64,000 bases of DNA. Origin: Thermoplasmata archaeon. Lineage in GTDB: Archaea; Thermoplasmatota; Thermoplasmata; Thermoplasmatales; GCA-001856825. The stretch covers positions 124,001 to 188,000 of the forward strand of contig JAKAXD010000001.1 in NCBI GenBank assembly GCA_021816725.1, in the 5' to 3' direction. Below are positions 9,137 through 19,236 of this stretch, one piece after another. The stretch's first letter is position 1; every line of letters starts with the position of its first letter. The position numbers were made by a program, and so were the translations under genes. The notes under the pieces are model-generated. The model did no database searches. It was not told the origin of the DNA and saw nothing but the letters and a program-made list of their open reading frames with translations.

Positions 9137-9583
9137 GTGGATGGTTCCAATCGGGTCTTGATCGACAGTATTGATAGGTAGACCTCTTCTATTGAAAGAT
9201 GCGAAAAATCCATTCGTGTTATAGTGAAGGAAAACCTCAAACAGTCAGATTCGTCTATAGATGTCTAACTACCTAAGTTATTATGTCATCTCATCCCACT
9301 CTGACCTTTCAGAATTACAGTCTTGCAAAGATATCAAACCTATCACCACCCTTTCATATTGGTACAACCACCGGCGACCTAGTAATGTTCAGGACTGCTT
9401 GGGAGAAGATGTGTAGCAGTAACACTACTACAAAGTTAGCCAAATCGGTTCAGTTTCACTCAAGATTTGAGTAATTTCATTTATCCCGTCGTACCAAAAT
9501 AGGGCAAACAAAGGATAGAAATGGAAGCTTATAAATGTCAGTAAAGAGTTTGATAGTCTTGAGGAGATTAAGTATCAGGACTG
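9137..9583. other. Intergenic region, nothing recognised
   Basis: About 450 bases without a supported gene. The 63-codon frame at 9283-9474 has no ribosome site or family resemblance. This fits the decayed left segment of the island. Confidence 0.4.
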
Positions 9584-10813
9584 TCAGTGTACTTTCCTAG
9601 CTTCTTCTAAACTTCTGATCGATTCTAATGCACGCGCTTTCATGCGATAGTTGAGTAGTTTCTCAGGTTCAAGGGTAATGGACCTATCAAATTCTACAAT
9701 AGATTCTTCATATCTTTTAAGCTCATAGAGGGAGAGACCTTTACGGTAAAAAAGGGTAGGGTTCTTGGGATCAAGAAATATTGCTTTATCATACTCTGAA
9801 ATAGATTCTTCATATCTTTTCAATTCATATAACGCATTACCTTTAAAAAGATGGTACTCTGAATTGCTGGGATCAAGTGCTATCGCTTTATCATACTCAG
9901 CAATGGCTTCTTCATACTGATCTTCAGCATATAACAAAGAACCTTTGGTGTAATGGTAATCTGGGTTATTAGGATTAAGAAAAATGGCTTTATCACACTC
10001 ATCAATGGCTTCCTCTCTACTTATATGTCCCCAGAATAATACCATACCTTTGTGGTGCAGACAATCAGAATTGTTAGGATCGATTGCAAGCGCTTTGTCA
10101 TACTCCGCTACCGCTTCCTCGTATCTTTTCTGTACATAAAGTGAGTCCCCCAGAATGAAGTGATAAACCGAGTTGTTGGGATCGGTCGTCATGGCCTTTT
10201 TAGATTCTTCAGAGGCATTTCCTAACATCTTTAGTTTATCTAGTGCAAGCCTCTTATTATCACGAAGAAACATGTTTTCGTGATTAAGAGACATGGCTTT
10301 ATCGTATTCGACAACAGACTCTTCATATCTTCCCTGTACATAGAGTAAGTTACCCTTATTGAAGTGATAAATCCAAGAGTTTGGATCGGTTGACATGGCT
10401 CTTTTAGTTTCAGGGAGAGGCATTCCATACTCATCGAGACCATACAGATGTTCTAATGCGTAGGCCTTTTCATTAATGTATAAAGGATTGCGTGGAGCAA
10501 GCGAAATCGCTTTATCGTTTTCAGTAATCGCTTCCTGATATCTCCCTAGCTCACTTAACATGACGGCCTTACCATAGTAATTATCTGGATTATGGGGATC
10601 AAGCAATATAGCTTTGTTATATTCAGCGATAGATTCTTCGTATCTAGCTGCTCCACCCAGCGCGTAGGCTTGATTGTTATGATAAAGTGGATTGTTTGGG
10701 TCGAGCAATATTGCCTTATCGTATTCACTGGTTGCTTCCTCGAACCTGTTCTGAGAGAAAAGCAAGTTTCCTCTCTGGTTATAGTAATTAGGGTCATTCC
10801 TATGAAATAGCAT
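9584..10813 (-). CDS. Tetratricopeptide repeat (TPR) protein
   Basis: About 409 residues made almost wholly of TPR units of about 34 residues. The recurring pattern is RYEESI-x-EYDKAI-x-LDPNNP, seen about ten times from residue 7 to the end. Such proteins are scaffolds for protein-protein contacts; no catalytic domain, signal peptide or membrane helix is seen. The repeats are close to one another, suggesting recent internal duplication. The track start TTG lies inside the TATA box, so the ATG at 10813 (MLFHRND) is used; GGGAGGAG just upstream may help initiation. It lies in the decayed left segment but is itself open. Confidence 0.85.
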   Translation of the reverse strand: MLFHRNDPNYYNQRGNLLFSQNRFEEATSEYDKAILLDPNNPLYHNNQAYALGGAARYEESIAEYNKAILLDPHNPDNYYGKAVMLSELGRYQEAITENDKAISLAPRNPLYINEKAYALEHLYGLDEYGMPLPETKRAMSTDPNSWIYHFNKGNLLYVQGRYEESVVEYDKAMSLNHENMFLRDNKRLALDKLKMLGNASEESKKAMTTDPNNSVYHFILGDSLYVQKRYEEAVAEYDKALAIDPNNSDCLHHKGMVLFWGHISREEAIDECDKAIFLNPNNPDYHYTKGSLLYAEDQYEEAIAEYDKAIALDPSNSEYHLFKGNALYELKRYEESISEYDKAIFLDPKNPTLFYRKGLSLYELKRYEESIVEFDRSITLEPEKLLNYRMKARALESIRSLEEARKVH

Positions 10814-10830
10814 TATTCTACACTCCTCCC

Positions 10831-10838
10831 TTTTATAC
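10831..10838 (-). promoter_or_regulatory. TATA box of the TPR gene
   Basis: On the minus strand TATAAAA lies about 21 bases before the ATG at 10813, just ahead of GGGAGGAG. It rules out the upstream TTG as the start. Confidence 0.5.
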
Positions 10839-10840
10839 AA

Positions 10841-11238
10841 AAATAACTCCTTTTCCTATTTAATCTTGACTCTGCAATTTTGATAGTATATGTACGAGTT
10901 GTATTTTTGTTGTGTGATGGGAAACAGGCATTTTACCGGGTCTTTTACCAATGGTTGTAAAGGAAATGTCAATATGCATATTGCAAGTATATATACGTTA
11001 TCGGGAGCCTCTAAAACCCCCTTTGTTTGATCGGGTCTTGTATAACATTATAAGACTCACAACATGAGTCTATGAATCAGGGAACGCGCACTCAGGTTTT
11101 GAGGATAAGGATGCCTCGATTATCAGCATGCGCCCCCCCTTTCATGCCCGTGTCACGTATGGTACGTTGTAATAAACGAATGTACAAGACTGCGAGGGCA
11201 TGATTGCGGGGTTTAGTTCACCTGATTCTGGAGGGCCC
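10841..11238. other. Non-coding left flank of the first IS110 element, candidate bridge-RNA region
   Basis: No gene is seen. Directly before the transposase are two small inverted repeats: GACTCA-CAACA-TGAGTC (11054-11070) and GAGG...CCTC near 11101-11117. In IS110 elements the non-coding end next to the transposase can encode a structured guide (bridge) RNA, and this region has the right position. No RNA fold was computed. Confidence 0.3.
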
Positions 11239-12364
11239 ATGATATACGTAGGCACGGATATCGGGAAAGAGAAGTTTGATGTGTGCAGCATGGACGGCAA
11301 TGGAGACCTTATTTCAACTGAGCAGTACACAAATGGCTCTAGAGGATTTGGGAAGTTCATTGAGTATCTGAAAACTATGACAGGCCTGACAGATAATGGT
11401 ACGAAAATTGGAGTGGAGAGCACTGGAGTATATCACATTCAGTCCTGCCAATATTTGAGTGACCACGGTTTTAGGGTGAAGGTGCTCAACGGAATAGAAA
11501 CAAAGGGCCTCAAGGACTCCAGGGTAAGGAAGGGCAAATCAGATAGGAGGGATGCAGAAGCAATAACCAGATATCTCATCATTGCATCAAATGTTGACAT
11601 GCCCTTTCCAAAGGAACTGGAGAATCCGAGAGAATATGCAGGAATATACGACAGGGTCAGGAAGAAGATCAGGATAACAAAGAACAACCTGACGAGGGAT
11701 ATAGATCTCGTATTTCCAGGTCTCACAACTTCAGTGAATATATTCTACGAAAAGATTCTGAATCTTCTTGAGAAGGACTGCACTCCTGAAGGCATTCTCA
11801 AAATGGAAGTATCTGAGCTGAAAGGATCATCAATCTGGCAAAAGAAAGCTCTTCCCCCAGGGAAGAAAGGAAGCAATAACATTAGAAGTCTGCTCTCTAA
11901 TCAGAACGCTCAGATTCCTCGAATCTGAGAAGGATGCAGCACTCCATGCTCTTGTCACGGAATTCCAGAACATTAAAACACCCCTGAAGAGCATTCCTGG
12001 CATAGCAGATGTGACAGGCGCAATAATAGTTTCCAGGATCGGAGACATAAGAAGATTCAGCACCCCTGAGAAGCTCGTTGCATTTTCTGGATTGGACCCT
12101 GTGATATACCAGTCGGGTAGGAGCAGGAAGGAGTCGAGGATATCTAAGAGGGGAGATTATCTGCTGAGATATGCGATATATAAGAGTGCACTTGCAGCAA
12201 CAAGATTGAATTCTGTAATTCAGGATTTCTATCAGAGAAAGGTCAGAAAGGGGATGCCAAACCAAAAGGCTATAGTAGCAGCGTCCAGGAAAATGTGTCA
12301 CATAATATGGTTCGTCTGGCACAACAGTAAACCATTTGAGGTGCCTGAGAGACCCGAGCCTTAA
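11239..12364 (+). pseudogene. IS110-family transposase, frameshifted
   Basis: The N-terminal DEDD-type domain starts at ATG 11239 (MIYVGTDIGKEKFDV) after GGAGGG and continues with the KSDRRDAEAI region. The frame ends early at 11928, while the C-terminal transposase domain (IPGIADVTGAIIVSRIGDIRRF... FSGLDP) continues in another frame to 12364. Reading back, the second frame is sensible from EAITLEVCSLIRTL, so one indel near the AAGAAAGG run at about 11868-11876 explains the break. Together the parts have the normal length of about 375 residues. Transposition would need the lost frame, so the copy is probably dead. Confidence 0.85.
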
Positions 12365-12365
12365 T

Positions 12366-12399
12366 AGCGGTGGGTAATGTGTGAAAATCCCACAACGCT
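12366..12399 (+). terminator. Hairpin just after the IS110 transposase
   Basis: AGCG-G-TGGG...CCCA-CAA-CGCT forms a two-part stem right after the transposase stop. It may be a terminator or part of the element's right end. There is no run of T after it. Confidence 0.3.
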
Positions 12400-12576
12400 T
12401 AACGATAGCCATCGCATACAAATGTTTGTGACTACCGATAGTAGCCTTATTATAGTATGCCATAGCAATTAAAAAAGGACGAAGTCAGGTAAGAAATGAG
12501 AGACAATGTAATTCAAACTGCTGTTTACTGTTTGAAAAAGTATTTTAAACGGTAAAGCTATTTTTTGAAATAGATT

Positions 12577-12915
12577 ATGAATAGATCCTTATCTACTGCC
12601 GAAATTAATTTAGCTGCATTACTTCGAGGAACCGGATTGAGTAATGCAACTGCGATGATCGGAGAGACTGGTGTGCCGTAAGCAATTGATTAGATGACTA
12701 TGTTGGTTGTCAATATAGAACTGGCGATCTTATTAGCTATTTTAAAGGAAAAGTCAACCGGCGTATACAAAACGGACAATCTCGATGAAACGCCCATGAT
12801 AAGTGGATAGGAGGTGAATATTGGAAGAATGACTATAGAGGAGAAAAATGTGAAAGTGAGAAAAGGAAGTGTGATGGCAGGTCCCACAACTAAATTTAAG
12901 CCGTTATTTGACTGA
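12577..12915 (+). pseudogene. Possible decayed gene with several in-frame stops
   Basis: One frame reads MNRSLSTAEINLAALL..., then continues through TAA, TAG and TAG codons into VNIELAILLAILKEKSTG... and MTIEEKNVKVRKG, ending at a TGA at about 12915. The protein-like stretches on both sides of the stops suggest a decayed gene, but no family is recognised and chance is possible. Confidence 0.25.
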
Positions 12916-12948
12916 GTAGTAAAATCTCCTGTCGGTCAGCCTTTCTAT

Positions 12949-12976
12949 GCTGCTCTCAGTCAGTATTAAGAGCAGC
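12949..12976 (+). other. Perfect hairpin before the second IS110 transposase, candidate bridge-RNA element
   Basis: GCTGCTCT and AGAGCAGC form an 8-base-pair stem with a 12-base loop, ending 13 bases before the transposase start. A further ACTGAG/CTCAGT pair lies around it (12910-12959). The position fits the structured RNA region of IS110 elements; it could instead be a transcription signal. Confidence 0.35.
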
Positions 12977-12989
12977 AGGGAGGGAAAAC

Positions 12990-14084
12990 GTGAATAAGAA
13001 AAGAAAGAATAATCAAAACATGAACAGCTTCGTGGTGGGAATTGACATAGGTGAAGAGAAGAGCGTTGCAACCTACCTCTCCCCTGATGGAGAAGTGAAG
13101 GACAACTTTGAATTCACAATGAACAACGATGGATACAATGAGTTTGCATCAAGGATACCAATGGAAACAAGGATTGCATTTGAGGCATCCGGATCTGCAT
13201 ACGTTGTCAACAGCACTCTCAGGAAACTTGGATACTGTGACATAACTGTAGCTCACCCCAAGGAACTTTCGTGGATCGTGAAATCCAAGAAGAAAAACGA
13301 TAAGGTGGATAGCTTAAAATTGGCGAAACTTCATCTCGTTAACATGCTTCCTGAATCCCACCTGCTGTCAGAGGAGGACAGGATATTCAGGGATCTCCTC
13401 ATACAGAGGGTGAGGCTATCTAATGATATCGCCTCCGTCAAGAACTCCATAATAGGCTATCTCAAGAGGGAGGGACTGTATTCCTCCCTGCCTGAATCAA
13501 ACGACAGCTTCTCCGAGAAAAGAAGGGAAGCCATCAAGGAGATCAGGTTCGACAACCAGAAGGACCTTGTTCTCTAAACTATGATTGACAGGCTTGAATT
13601 CCTGGAGAGAAAGAGGGAGCCTTTGGACGTGGAGATAAAGAAGATAGCAAGGGATAGTGAGGACGTCCGTCTCTTAATGACCATCCCTGGCATTGACTAC
13701 TATCTCGCTTCCCTCCTGTCATCTTACATAGGGGACGTGAACAGATTCCCAAATGCGGATAAGCTTGCTTCCTTCTTCGGCGTCATTCCTGAGACCAGGG
13801 ACTCATCAACAATAAAGAAAAGAGGCCACATGTCAAAGGAGGGTGCAGCAACAGCAAGATGGGCGTTGTCAATAGCAGTTGACACAATAACACTGAGAAA
13901 CAAGCCGCTGAAGGAATACTACGATTCAGTGAAAAGCAGGAAGGGATCCGGGAAGTATGCCCATGTATCAACGATGAGGAAGCTCATAAGGATGATATAT
14001 ACTATGCTCAAGGAGAGGAAAGAATGGAAGTACGAGAATACAGCGCTCACAGAAAGCAAACTCTCAAGACTTGATGATGACTGA
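12990..14084 (+). pseudogene. IS110-family transposase interrupted by one in-frame TAA
   Basis: The N-terminal part (GTG start after AGGGAGGG) has the DEDD-type opening VVGIDIGEEKSVATYL and the KNDKVDSLKLAKL region. It stops at TAA 13575-13577, and the next ORF begins 3 bases later in the same frame, continuing MIDRLEFLERKRE and then the C-terminal domain IPGIDYYLASLLSSYIGDVNRF...FFGVIPE. A single nonsense change therefore splits an otherwise whole protein of about 364 residues. It is a different IS110 lineage from the copy at 11239, judged by clearly different sequence. Confidence 0.85.
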
Positions 14085-14423
14085 ATCCGGACACTCTGGC
14101 AAATGGGAACTGCTGAATGGCTATTTGAGACATGAATCCAGAATTCTTCCTTTTGAGTGCTCATTATCTGCCGCCGCTTTATGGTCAGATTGCATGAAAA
14201 TGTTTATGCGTGTATGCGGAAAGGGCAGTGAAGGTGGTTTCCATCCAGGTCCAATGGATACGTTCATAAACGAGGTCTTCATCATGTAACGCAAGAAGGG
14301 CTGACCTGAGATTTTACATGCGTGTCTCATATTGGCATGAATGCCAGAGCCACTATTGCAGTGGTCTTTGATTTTTTGAATAAAGACTAAATATCCAAAC
14401 ATTATTTTAACGTGATTTATATC
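14085..14423. other. Intergenic region after IS110, nothing recognised
   Basis: The open frames on both strands here have no ribosome site or family resemblance. Part of it is probably the right end of the IS110 element. Confidence 0.4.
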
Positions 14424-16604
14424 ATGGAATCTCCAAACTACGAAGAGACTGGAGATAAACTATTGAAAGGCGGGAATTTCGAAGAAGCAATTAAAGTGTA
14501 TGAGGCTGCAATTAAACTAGCTCCAAATAACCCAGAGTACCATTTTAAAATTGGAATGGCCCTAGAAAGCATTGGCAATTTTCAAGAGGCTCTCAAGGAG
14601 TTTAAGATTGCTATAAGCATGGATTCTAACATTTCTAGATACCACGATGCCGTGGGAAGACTTTTATTTGACTTAAAGGAATTTGGGGACAGTCAAGTAG
14701 AAATTGATAGGGCAATAGCATTGGAACCTAAAAAGGCTGACTACCATTTAGAAAAGGCTAAATTACTCTCTAAAAACGAAAAATACCAAGAAGCTATGGC
14801 TGAAATTGAAACGGCTGAAAAGCTCGAACCAAACTCAGTTTCTTTGCACCTTTCAAAGAGTTCAATCTTTTTTGCTTTAAGGAGATATGAAAACGCCGTT
14901 CAGGAATTGGATGTTGCTATTTCCTTTGAGCCAAGTAACCCTCAAGCTCACGCGGATAAGGGTCAAAGCCTTGAGCGTCTAGGAAGATATGAGGATGCGG
15001 TCAGGGAATACGATACAGCGATCAAATTAAGTCCCAATAATCCTGAATTGTATGTTTCTAAAGCTACAGTATTAAGGGGGATGAAAAAATATGACGAAGC
15101 TGATGCCGAAGTTGAAAAAGCTATCAATCTAAAACCGAACGATCCCAGGTACCGCAGATTTAAGTTCGACATCTTAGAAGATAAAAGGAAGTTCGAGGAA
15201 TTAGAAAGGGTAAAGGAGAAGGGGGGAACAGGCGTTAATTACGAGAAAACCAATCAGTTATCTCCTCATGATAAAGGATACCAGTCGCTCCCTCACAATA
15301 CAGCTCTCATCCCGAGCTTCAAAGATTTGAGCAATTTTGAGTACCTAATAACAAAGAGCGTTCCAGAGAGAATCTTACTTAATGGTGAACATTATGTGGG
15401 GGTTGCCTTCTACATAACAAATTTAAGAGTGGGTGTGATGAATCTCGATGGCTCCAATGGCTACTGGATCTGGTATCATATGCTCAAAAATGCGGAAGTG
15501 GGAAAATTCAAATTGCCAAAAGTACCAACCGGTGCAACAACTATTTCTGGATACGTAGGGGCCAAAATCGGCCAGTCAGTCACGAGATCAATTATGTTGG
15601 GGGTAAGCCGAGATGCAATCTTTCTTCGAGATTCAAATGGGAATTGGTTGAGTATAAAAGACAAATCTGCCAATGACCTAGTTGACGTCGTTAGGAAGAC
15701 ATATACCATAGGCAATGAGGTTTCCTCAATGCTGATCCAAGCTCAAGAGAGGGAAGCCAATGATGACATAGCTGGAGTTCTTTCATTGTTTAGGAAAGCT
15801 GTCGAACTGGACCCCAGGATACCAAATGCAGAATATGTAGAAGGGAGCCTCGAGTTCGCAGTCGGGGAGTACGGAAGAGCCCTTTCCAAATTTAGAGCTG
15901 CGGTAAATAAGACGCCGACGGACAGTTCGGTTATTTATTTATTAGCAGAGTGCTATTATGCACTGCACGAATTTGACCAAGCTAGTGCAACTATAGAAGA
16001 ATATCTGTCCAAAGGGTTGACACCAACTGATGGAATTCTTTCAAGGAGGCCTCTATATGATTTATTTGCTGGCAAAATCAGTCACGCTCTTGAAGAGGCG
16101 AGAGAGCGCGTAAAGATGGAGCCCGCGGACTCTGAAACTGTAGCTATCTATGCAGCGTGTTGTGCCGCGGCAGGATATACCGAAGATGCACTGACCAACC
16201 TAAAACAGGCGATTAAATTTTCGCCAAGTAAGAGGACAAAATTTTCAATCAATGTAGCACGAGGGTTCATCATGGCAAACGATCACGACTCAGCTGAAAG
16301 AATTGTAAAGGAATCGCTTTCGTTCGACCCATACAATCAGGAACTGATTGATCTCAACAATCAGTTTGAGGGCAACAAACCCAACAAAATAAATGGAACG
16401 AAAACTTTAGCGAACTCTTATAGTATTCTTGGTTTGCAACCTGGAGTAAGTAAGGAGATAATCGAGGCAGTCTATCAAACCCTCGTAAAGCAGTATCATC
16501 CTGATTCAAACATAGGAGCAACTCCTGCGTTAAAAAAAATTGCAGAAGAAAAAATGAAGGAGATTACGGAAGCCTACAAGGAAATAATGAGTCATTCCAG
16601 TTAA
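14424..16604 (+). CDS. Multi-domain TPR protein with C-terminal J domain
   Basis: 726 residues in four parts. Residues about 1-260 are TPR units (EEAIKVYEAAIKLAPNNPEYH and similar). Residues about 295-430 form a non-TPR domain with a beta-rich look (VPERILLNGEHYVGVAFYIT...IFLRDSNGNWLSIKD), resembling a PH- or GRAM-like fold but not identifiable by eye. More TPR units follow to about 650. The last 65 residues are a J domain (YSILGLQPGVSKEII...YHPDSN) with the HPD that stimulates Hsp70 ATPase. It may deliver clients to DnaK. The GTG at 14412 is an alternative start. It sits between broken IS elements yet is intact. Confidence 0.8.
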   Translation: MESPNYEETGDKLLKGGNFEEAIKVYEAAIKLAPNNPEYHFKIGMALESIGNFQEALKEFKIAISMDSNISRYHDAVGRLLFDLKEFGDSQVEIDRAIALEPKKADYHLEKAKLLSKNEKYQEAMAEIETAEKLEPNSVSLHLSKSSIFFALRRYENAVQELDVAISFEPSNPQAHADKGQSLERLGRYEDAVREYDTAIKLSPNNPELYVSKATVLRGMKKYDEADAEVEKAINLKPNDPRYRRFKFDILEDKRKFEELERVKEKGGTGVNYEKTNQLSPHDKGYQSLPHNTALIPSFKDLSNFEYLITKSVPERILLNGEHYVGVAFYITNLRVGVMNLDGSNGYWIWYHMLKNAEVGKFKLPKVPTGATTISGYVGAKIGQSVTRSIMLGVSRDAIFLRDSNGNWLSIKDKSANDLVDVVRKTYTIGNEVSSMLIQAQEREANDDIAGVLSLFRKAVELDPRIPNAEYVEGSLEFAVGEYGRALSKFRAAVNKTPTDSSVIYLLAECYYALHEFDQASATIEEYLSKGLTPTDGILSRRPLYDLFAGKISHALEEARERVKMEPADSETVAIYAACCAAAGYTEDALTNLKQAIKFSPSKRTKFSINVARGFIMANDHDSAERIVKESLSFDPYNQELIDLNNQFEGNKPNKINGTKTLANSYSILGLQPGVSKEIIEAVYQTLVKQYHPDSNIGATPALKKIAEEKMKEITEAYKEIMSHSS

Positions 16605-16805
16605 GGTCACTAGCAATTTAGACAAATATATCCCCAACAAAGCAATACTAAAAGGTCCAGGAAACCATATTACAAAGGATGTTGACTCATGCACCTAATT
16701 CCACACTAATACTGTTTATTAGCATTCAGGAATGTTAAGTATTTTGATGACAAATAATGAATCTACCACTAACTCATTCATATTGCGATTAAATCTTGTA
16801 GTAAA
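16605..16805. other. Intergenic region, nothing recognised
   Basis: A-T-rich spacer between the TPR-J gene and the IS256 element. No gene or strong signal is seen. Confidence 0.4.
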
Positions 16806-17952
16806 TAGTGTCATGAATTATGTATAGAACATGTAAACCCTTCCTGTTACAGGAGACATGAATCTCATGTAACCAGGAAGGTATACCTCTGCTGTACAAC
16901 CAACGGAGGTACGAAGAAGTATGGAAGAGATTGATAAAAGAATAGTGGAAGTAGCACGAAGTGCTGTGAAGGAATACCTTGAGAGCCTCATGAACACGGA
17001 GAGGGATGTTTTCATAGAGGAGCATGGCGGATTGAGGAACGGGTTCTATGAGAGGAAGGTGAAGACGAAGTTCGGGGAGATAGAAGATCTCTCCGTTCCC
17101 AGGGACAGGGAAGGGAGATTCAGGTCTGCTGCTTTGGAGCCCTACAGCAGATCCATAGGGTTGGAGGAACTGAAGAGATTCCAGAGCAGGCCTCTTGAAT
17201 CCCGCTACATCGCCATATTCCTGGATGCACTCTTCTTCTTCCTGAGGAAGGATACAGTGGAGAAGGAGCCAATACTGTTCGCAATGGGCATCAGGGAATC
17301 GGGTGAATATGAATACTGGGATTCTATCTTGCCTCCAAGGAATCCCATCTGTCATATACAGCAGTGATAAATGATCTCTACAGCAGGGGAGTGAGGGAGC
17401 CTCTCCTCTTCATAGCTGATGGATTGCCCAAGCTTGACGAGGAGATTAGAAAGGTGTTCCCCAGAGCAGATTTCCAGCTCTGCACTATCCATGCTTCAAG
17501 GAACTTTGAATCTGAGGTTAGGGAATCTGACAAGATTACAATAGACAGGGAGCTGAAGAGGGTGTTTACAGCTGACACGAAGGAAGATGCACTGGCCAGG
17601 CTCAGCATGTTCAAGGTTCAGTGGAACAAGAAGTATCCGAGGCAGATATACAATCTGGAGAAGAAGGTGAACTACCTGTTCACCTATTTCTCATATCCAC
17701 AGGCAATAAGGAGATCAATACACAGCAACAACATCATAGAGAGGATGAACAAGGAGGTAAGAAGACGCATAAAGGTGATAGATTCCCTTCCAACAGAGGA
17801 ATCAGCGCTTAAGATCGTATATCTTAGGGTTGCGGAACTGAATGAGAAGTGGTCTCACAGAGTGTTAAACGGATATTTTAAATGCAGGGACGAGTTGAAG
17901 GAAATGTTCAGCAAGCGGTATCCGTAATTTACACTTACTTTGTGACATAGTC
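16806..17952 (+). mobile_element. Degenerate IS256-family element
   Basis: Boundaries are proposed from an imperfect inverted repeat. The left end AGTGTCATGAATTATGTATA and the reverse complement of the right end TATGTCACAAAGTAAGTGTA share about 13 of 20 bases. The element holds only the broken transposase. A hairpin around AACCCTTCCTG...CAGGAAGG lies between the left end and the gene. No clean target duplication was found by eye. Confidence 0.5.
16921..17927 (+). pseudogene. IS256 (mutator-type) transposase with deletion and frameshift
   Basis: The N-terminal part has the family mark LSVPRDREGRF and ends in a wrong frame (YWDSILPPRN); the +1 frame restores ILGFYLASKESHLSYTAVINDL and joins the second ORF at 17364. 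The second part has LLFIADGLPKLDEEI with a catalytic Asp, CTIHASRN, and NNIIERMNKEVRRR with the catalytic Glu. In addition RSIGLEELKRFQSRPLE looks too short: related proteins have several dozen residues between the GLEE and RPLE parts. So the copy carries both an internal deletion and a frameshift and is inactive. Confidence 0.85.
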
Positions 17953-18058
17953 ATTTTGTCTACGCATTATAATATTATTCGTTCAATTCACTGCCCTCAT
18001 GTTAAATAAATTCATTTAAAATGTGATTAGCCATTTACTTTCCAAGGTTTACTTTTAA

Positions 18059-18529
18059 TTATGGACTTTTTGGTTTATATTCCTTCTCTTTTTCCTCTAC
18101 ATTTCCTTCTATATAATTCCCATTCTGATCATAAGATTCTGGGTATTCTTGAAGCTCCTTTATGTCTAGAAGATTGCAGACCTCCTCCTCTTTCATAAAG
18201 AACTCTGGAGTATGTCCCAGTTTTGGTTGGTTTAAACTTCCATCCCAGGAAAGTATATGGCAATACTCATGTAAGAGATAGAATGCGTTTGCTTTAGGAT
18301 AGGGGGTCCTCTTAACTATAATTAATCGTAATACTGGTAAAGTCATACCAAAATACTTTTCCGCTTTGATTCCGTCGATTGTTTCCCTAACATCTTGATA
18401 CCTTTCTGCTAATTGAGCCGCCTCTCTGCTAGGGAAATAAACCAAAGAGTAGCCCCTTAGTTTGATAAAATCCATTAGCTCACGAACAACTATTCCGTAC
18501 TTGAAACCCTCACGGACAGATTTGAACAT
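18059..18529 (-). CDS. Putative zinc metallopeptidase with HExxH motif
   Basis: 156 residues. The motif LLHEYCHILSWD near residue 88 is an HExxH zinc site, with a Glu-rich stretch (KEEEVCNLLD) downstream that may give the third ligand. Size and layout resemble small ImmA/IrrE- or SprT-like metallopeptidases, but neither family is certain. No signal peptide is seen, so it should be cytosolic. ATG 18529 is preceded by AGGGGGT at a fitting distance. No repressor gene of the ImmA/ImmR type is next to it; the nearest neighbours are the dead IS256 element and an integrase remnant. Confidence 0.6.
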   Translation of the reverse strand: MFKSVREGFKYGIVVRELMDFIKLRGYSLVYFPSREAAQLAERYQDVRETIDGIKAEKYFGMTLPVLRLIIVKRTPYPKANAFYLLHEYCHILSWDGSLNQPKLGHTPEFFMKEEEVCNLLDIKELQEYPESYDQNGNYIEGNVEEKEKEYKPKSP

Positions 18530-19236
18530 TCATGTAACCCCCTAAATTGATGCTGCGTAGTATCCTGTCCCTGCTTAAGACGTCAAATTTCCTGAACATT
18601 TTATTATCGAACGTAATGATGACCAAGATGTTCTTTAGTCTATTAAAATGTAACTCAGACTTCAATTAAAACTATTCGGCATAGTAATTTGCCCTATCTA
18701 TACTATCTTCTAACAAACACGAAAATTTCGAGAGTGTAATGGAATTTAAATGATAATAACTGGTTATTTCTCAGCATCTTATGACAAGAAGTCCAGGAAG
18801 GTGCTTTAGAGTTTCAATTGTCACCGGCAATCCTGGTATTTTCACAGAACCTCACGCTGTATGATATTAGACGTCCTATGTGGGATTCGCTACCCATAAA
18901 ACTTCATCCCTTCCCCTACACATTCTTGTTCAAGGAAACATTTTTGGAATTATTCACTCTACTCTTTCCTATAATAAGTGCTTTCAATCGTACACCTCAG
19001 GCGCATAAGTGCCCATTTATCAGTTGCCCTCTGACCCGTGACCTGTCCAGAAAGAACAAATGGGATACTGATCTCATCTGTTAATTTTACATTGACTACA
19101 TCTGTCTGGCTTTCGCGTTCTGTCCGACCGTCATCCTTTAACTCTTCACCTTTCCTCTCTTGCTTATTTAGGTGATTTAATTTTTCTTCTATATAATGCG
19201 AAAGGTCTGAGCTATTGCATACAACCAGTGTCGGTC
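18530..19236. other. Intergenic region of about 700 bases, nothing recognised
   Basis: No supported gene on either strand. The 88-codon plus-strand frame at 18818-19084 has no start signal and unnatural composition. Probably decayed island DNA. Confidence 0.4.

Noticed and set aside
11897-12463. 188-codon minus-strand ORF
   Set aside because: Antisense shadow of the IS110 C-terminal part; the plus strand codes a recognisable transposase.
13575-13580. In-frame TAA in IS110 considered as recoding
   Set aside because: No pyrrolysine (TAG) context and no structure expected for read-through; a plain nonsense mutation is simpler.
16789-17355. 188-codon minus-strand ORF
   Set aside because: Antisense shadow of the IS256 transposase.
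18818-19084. 88-codon plus-strand ORF
   Set aside because: No ribosome site or promoter, no family pattern; likely chance in decayed DNA.
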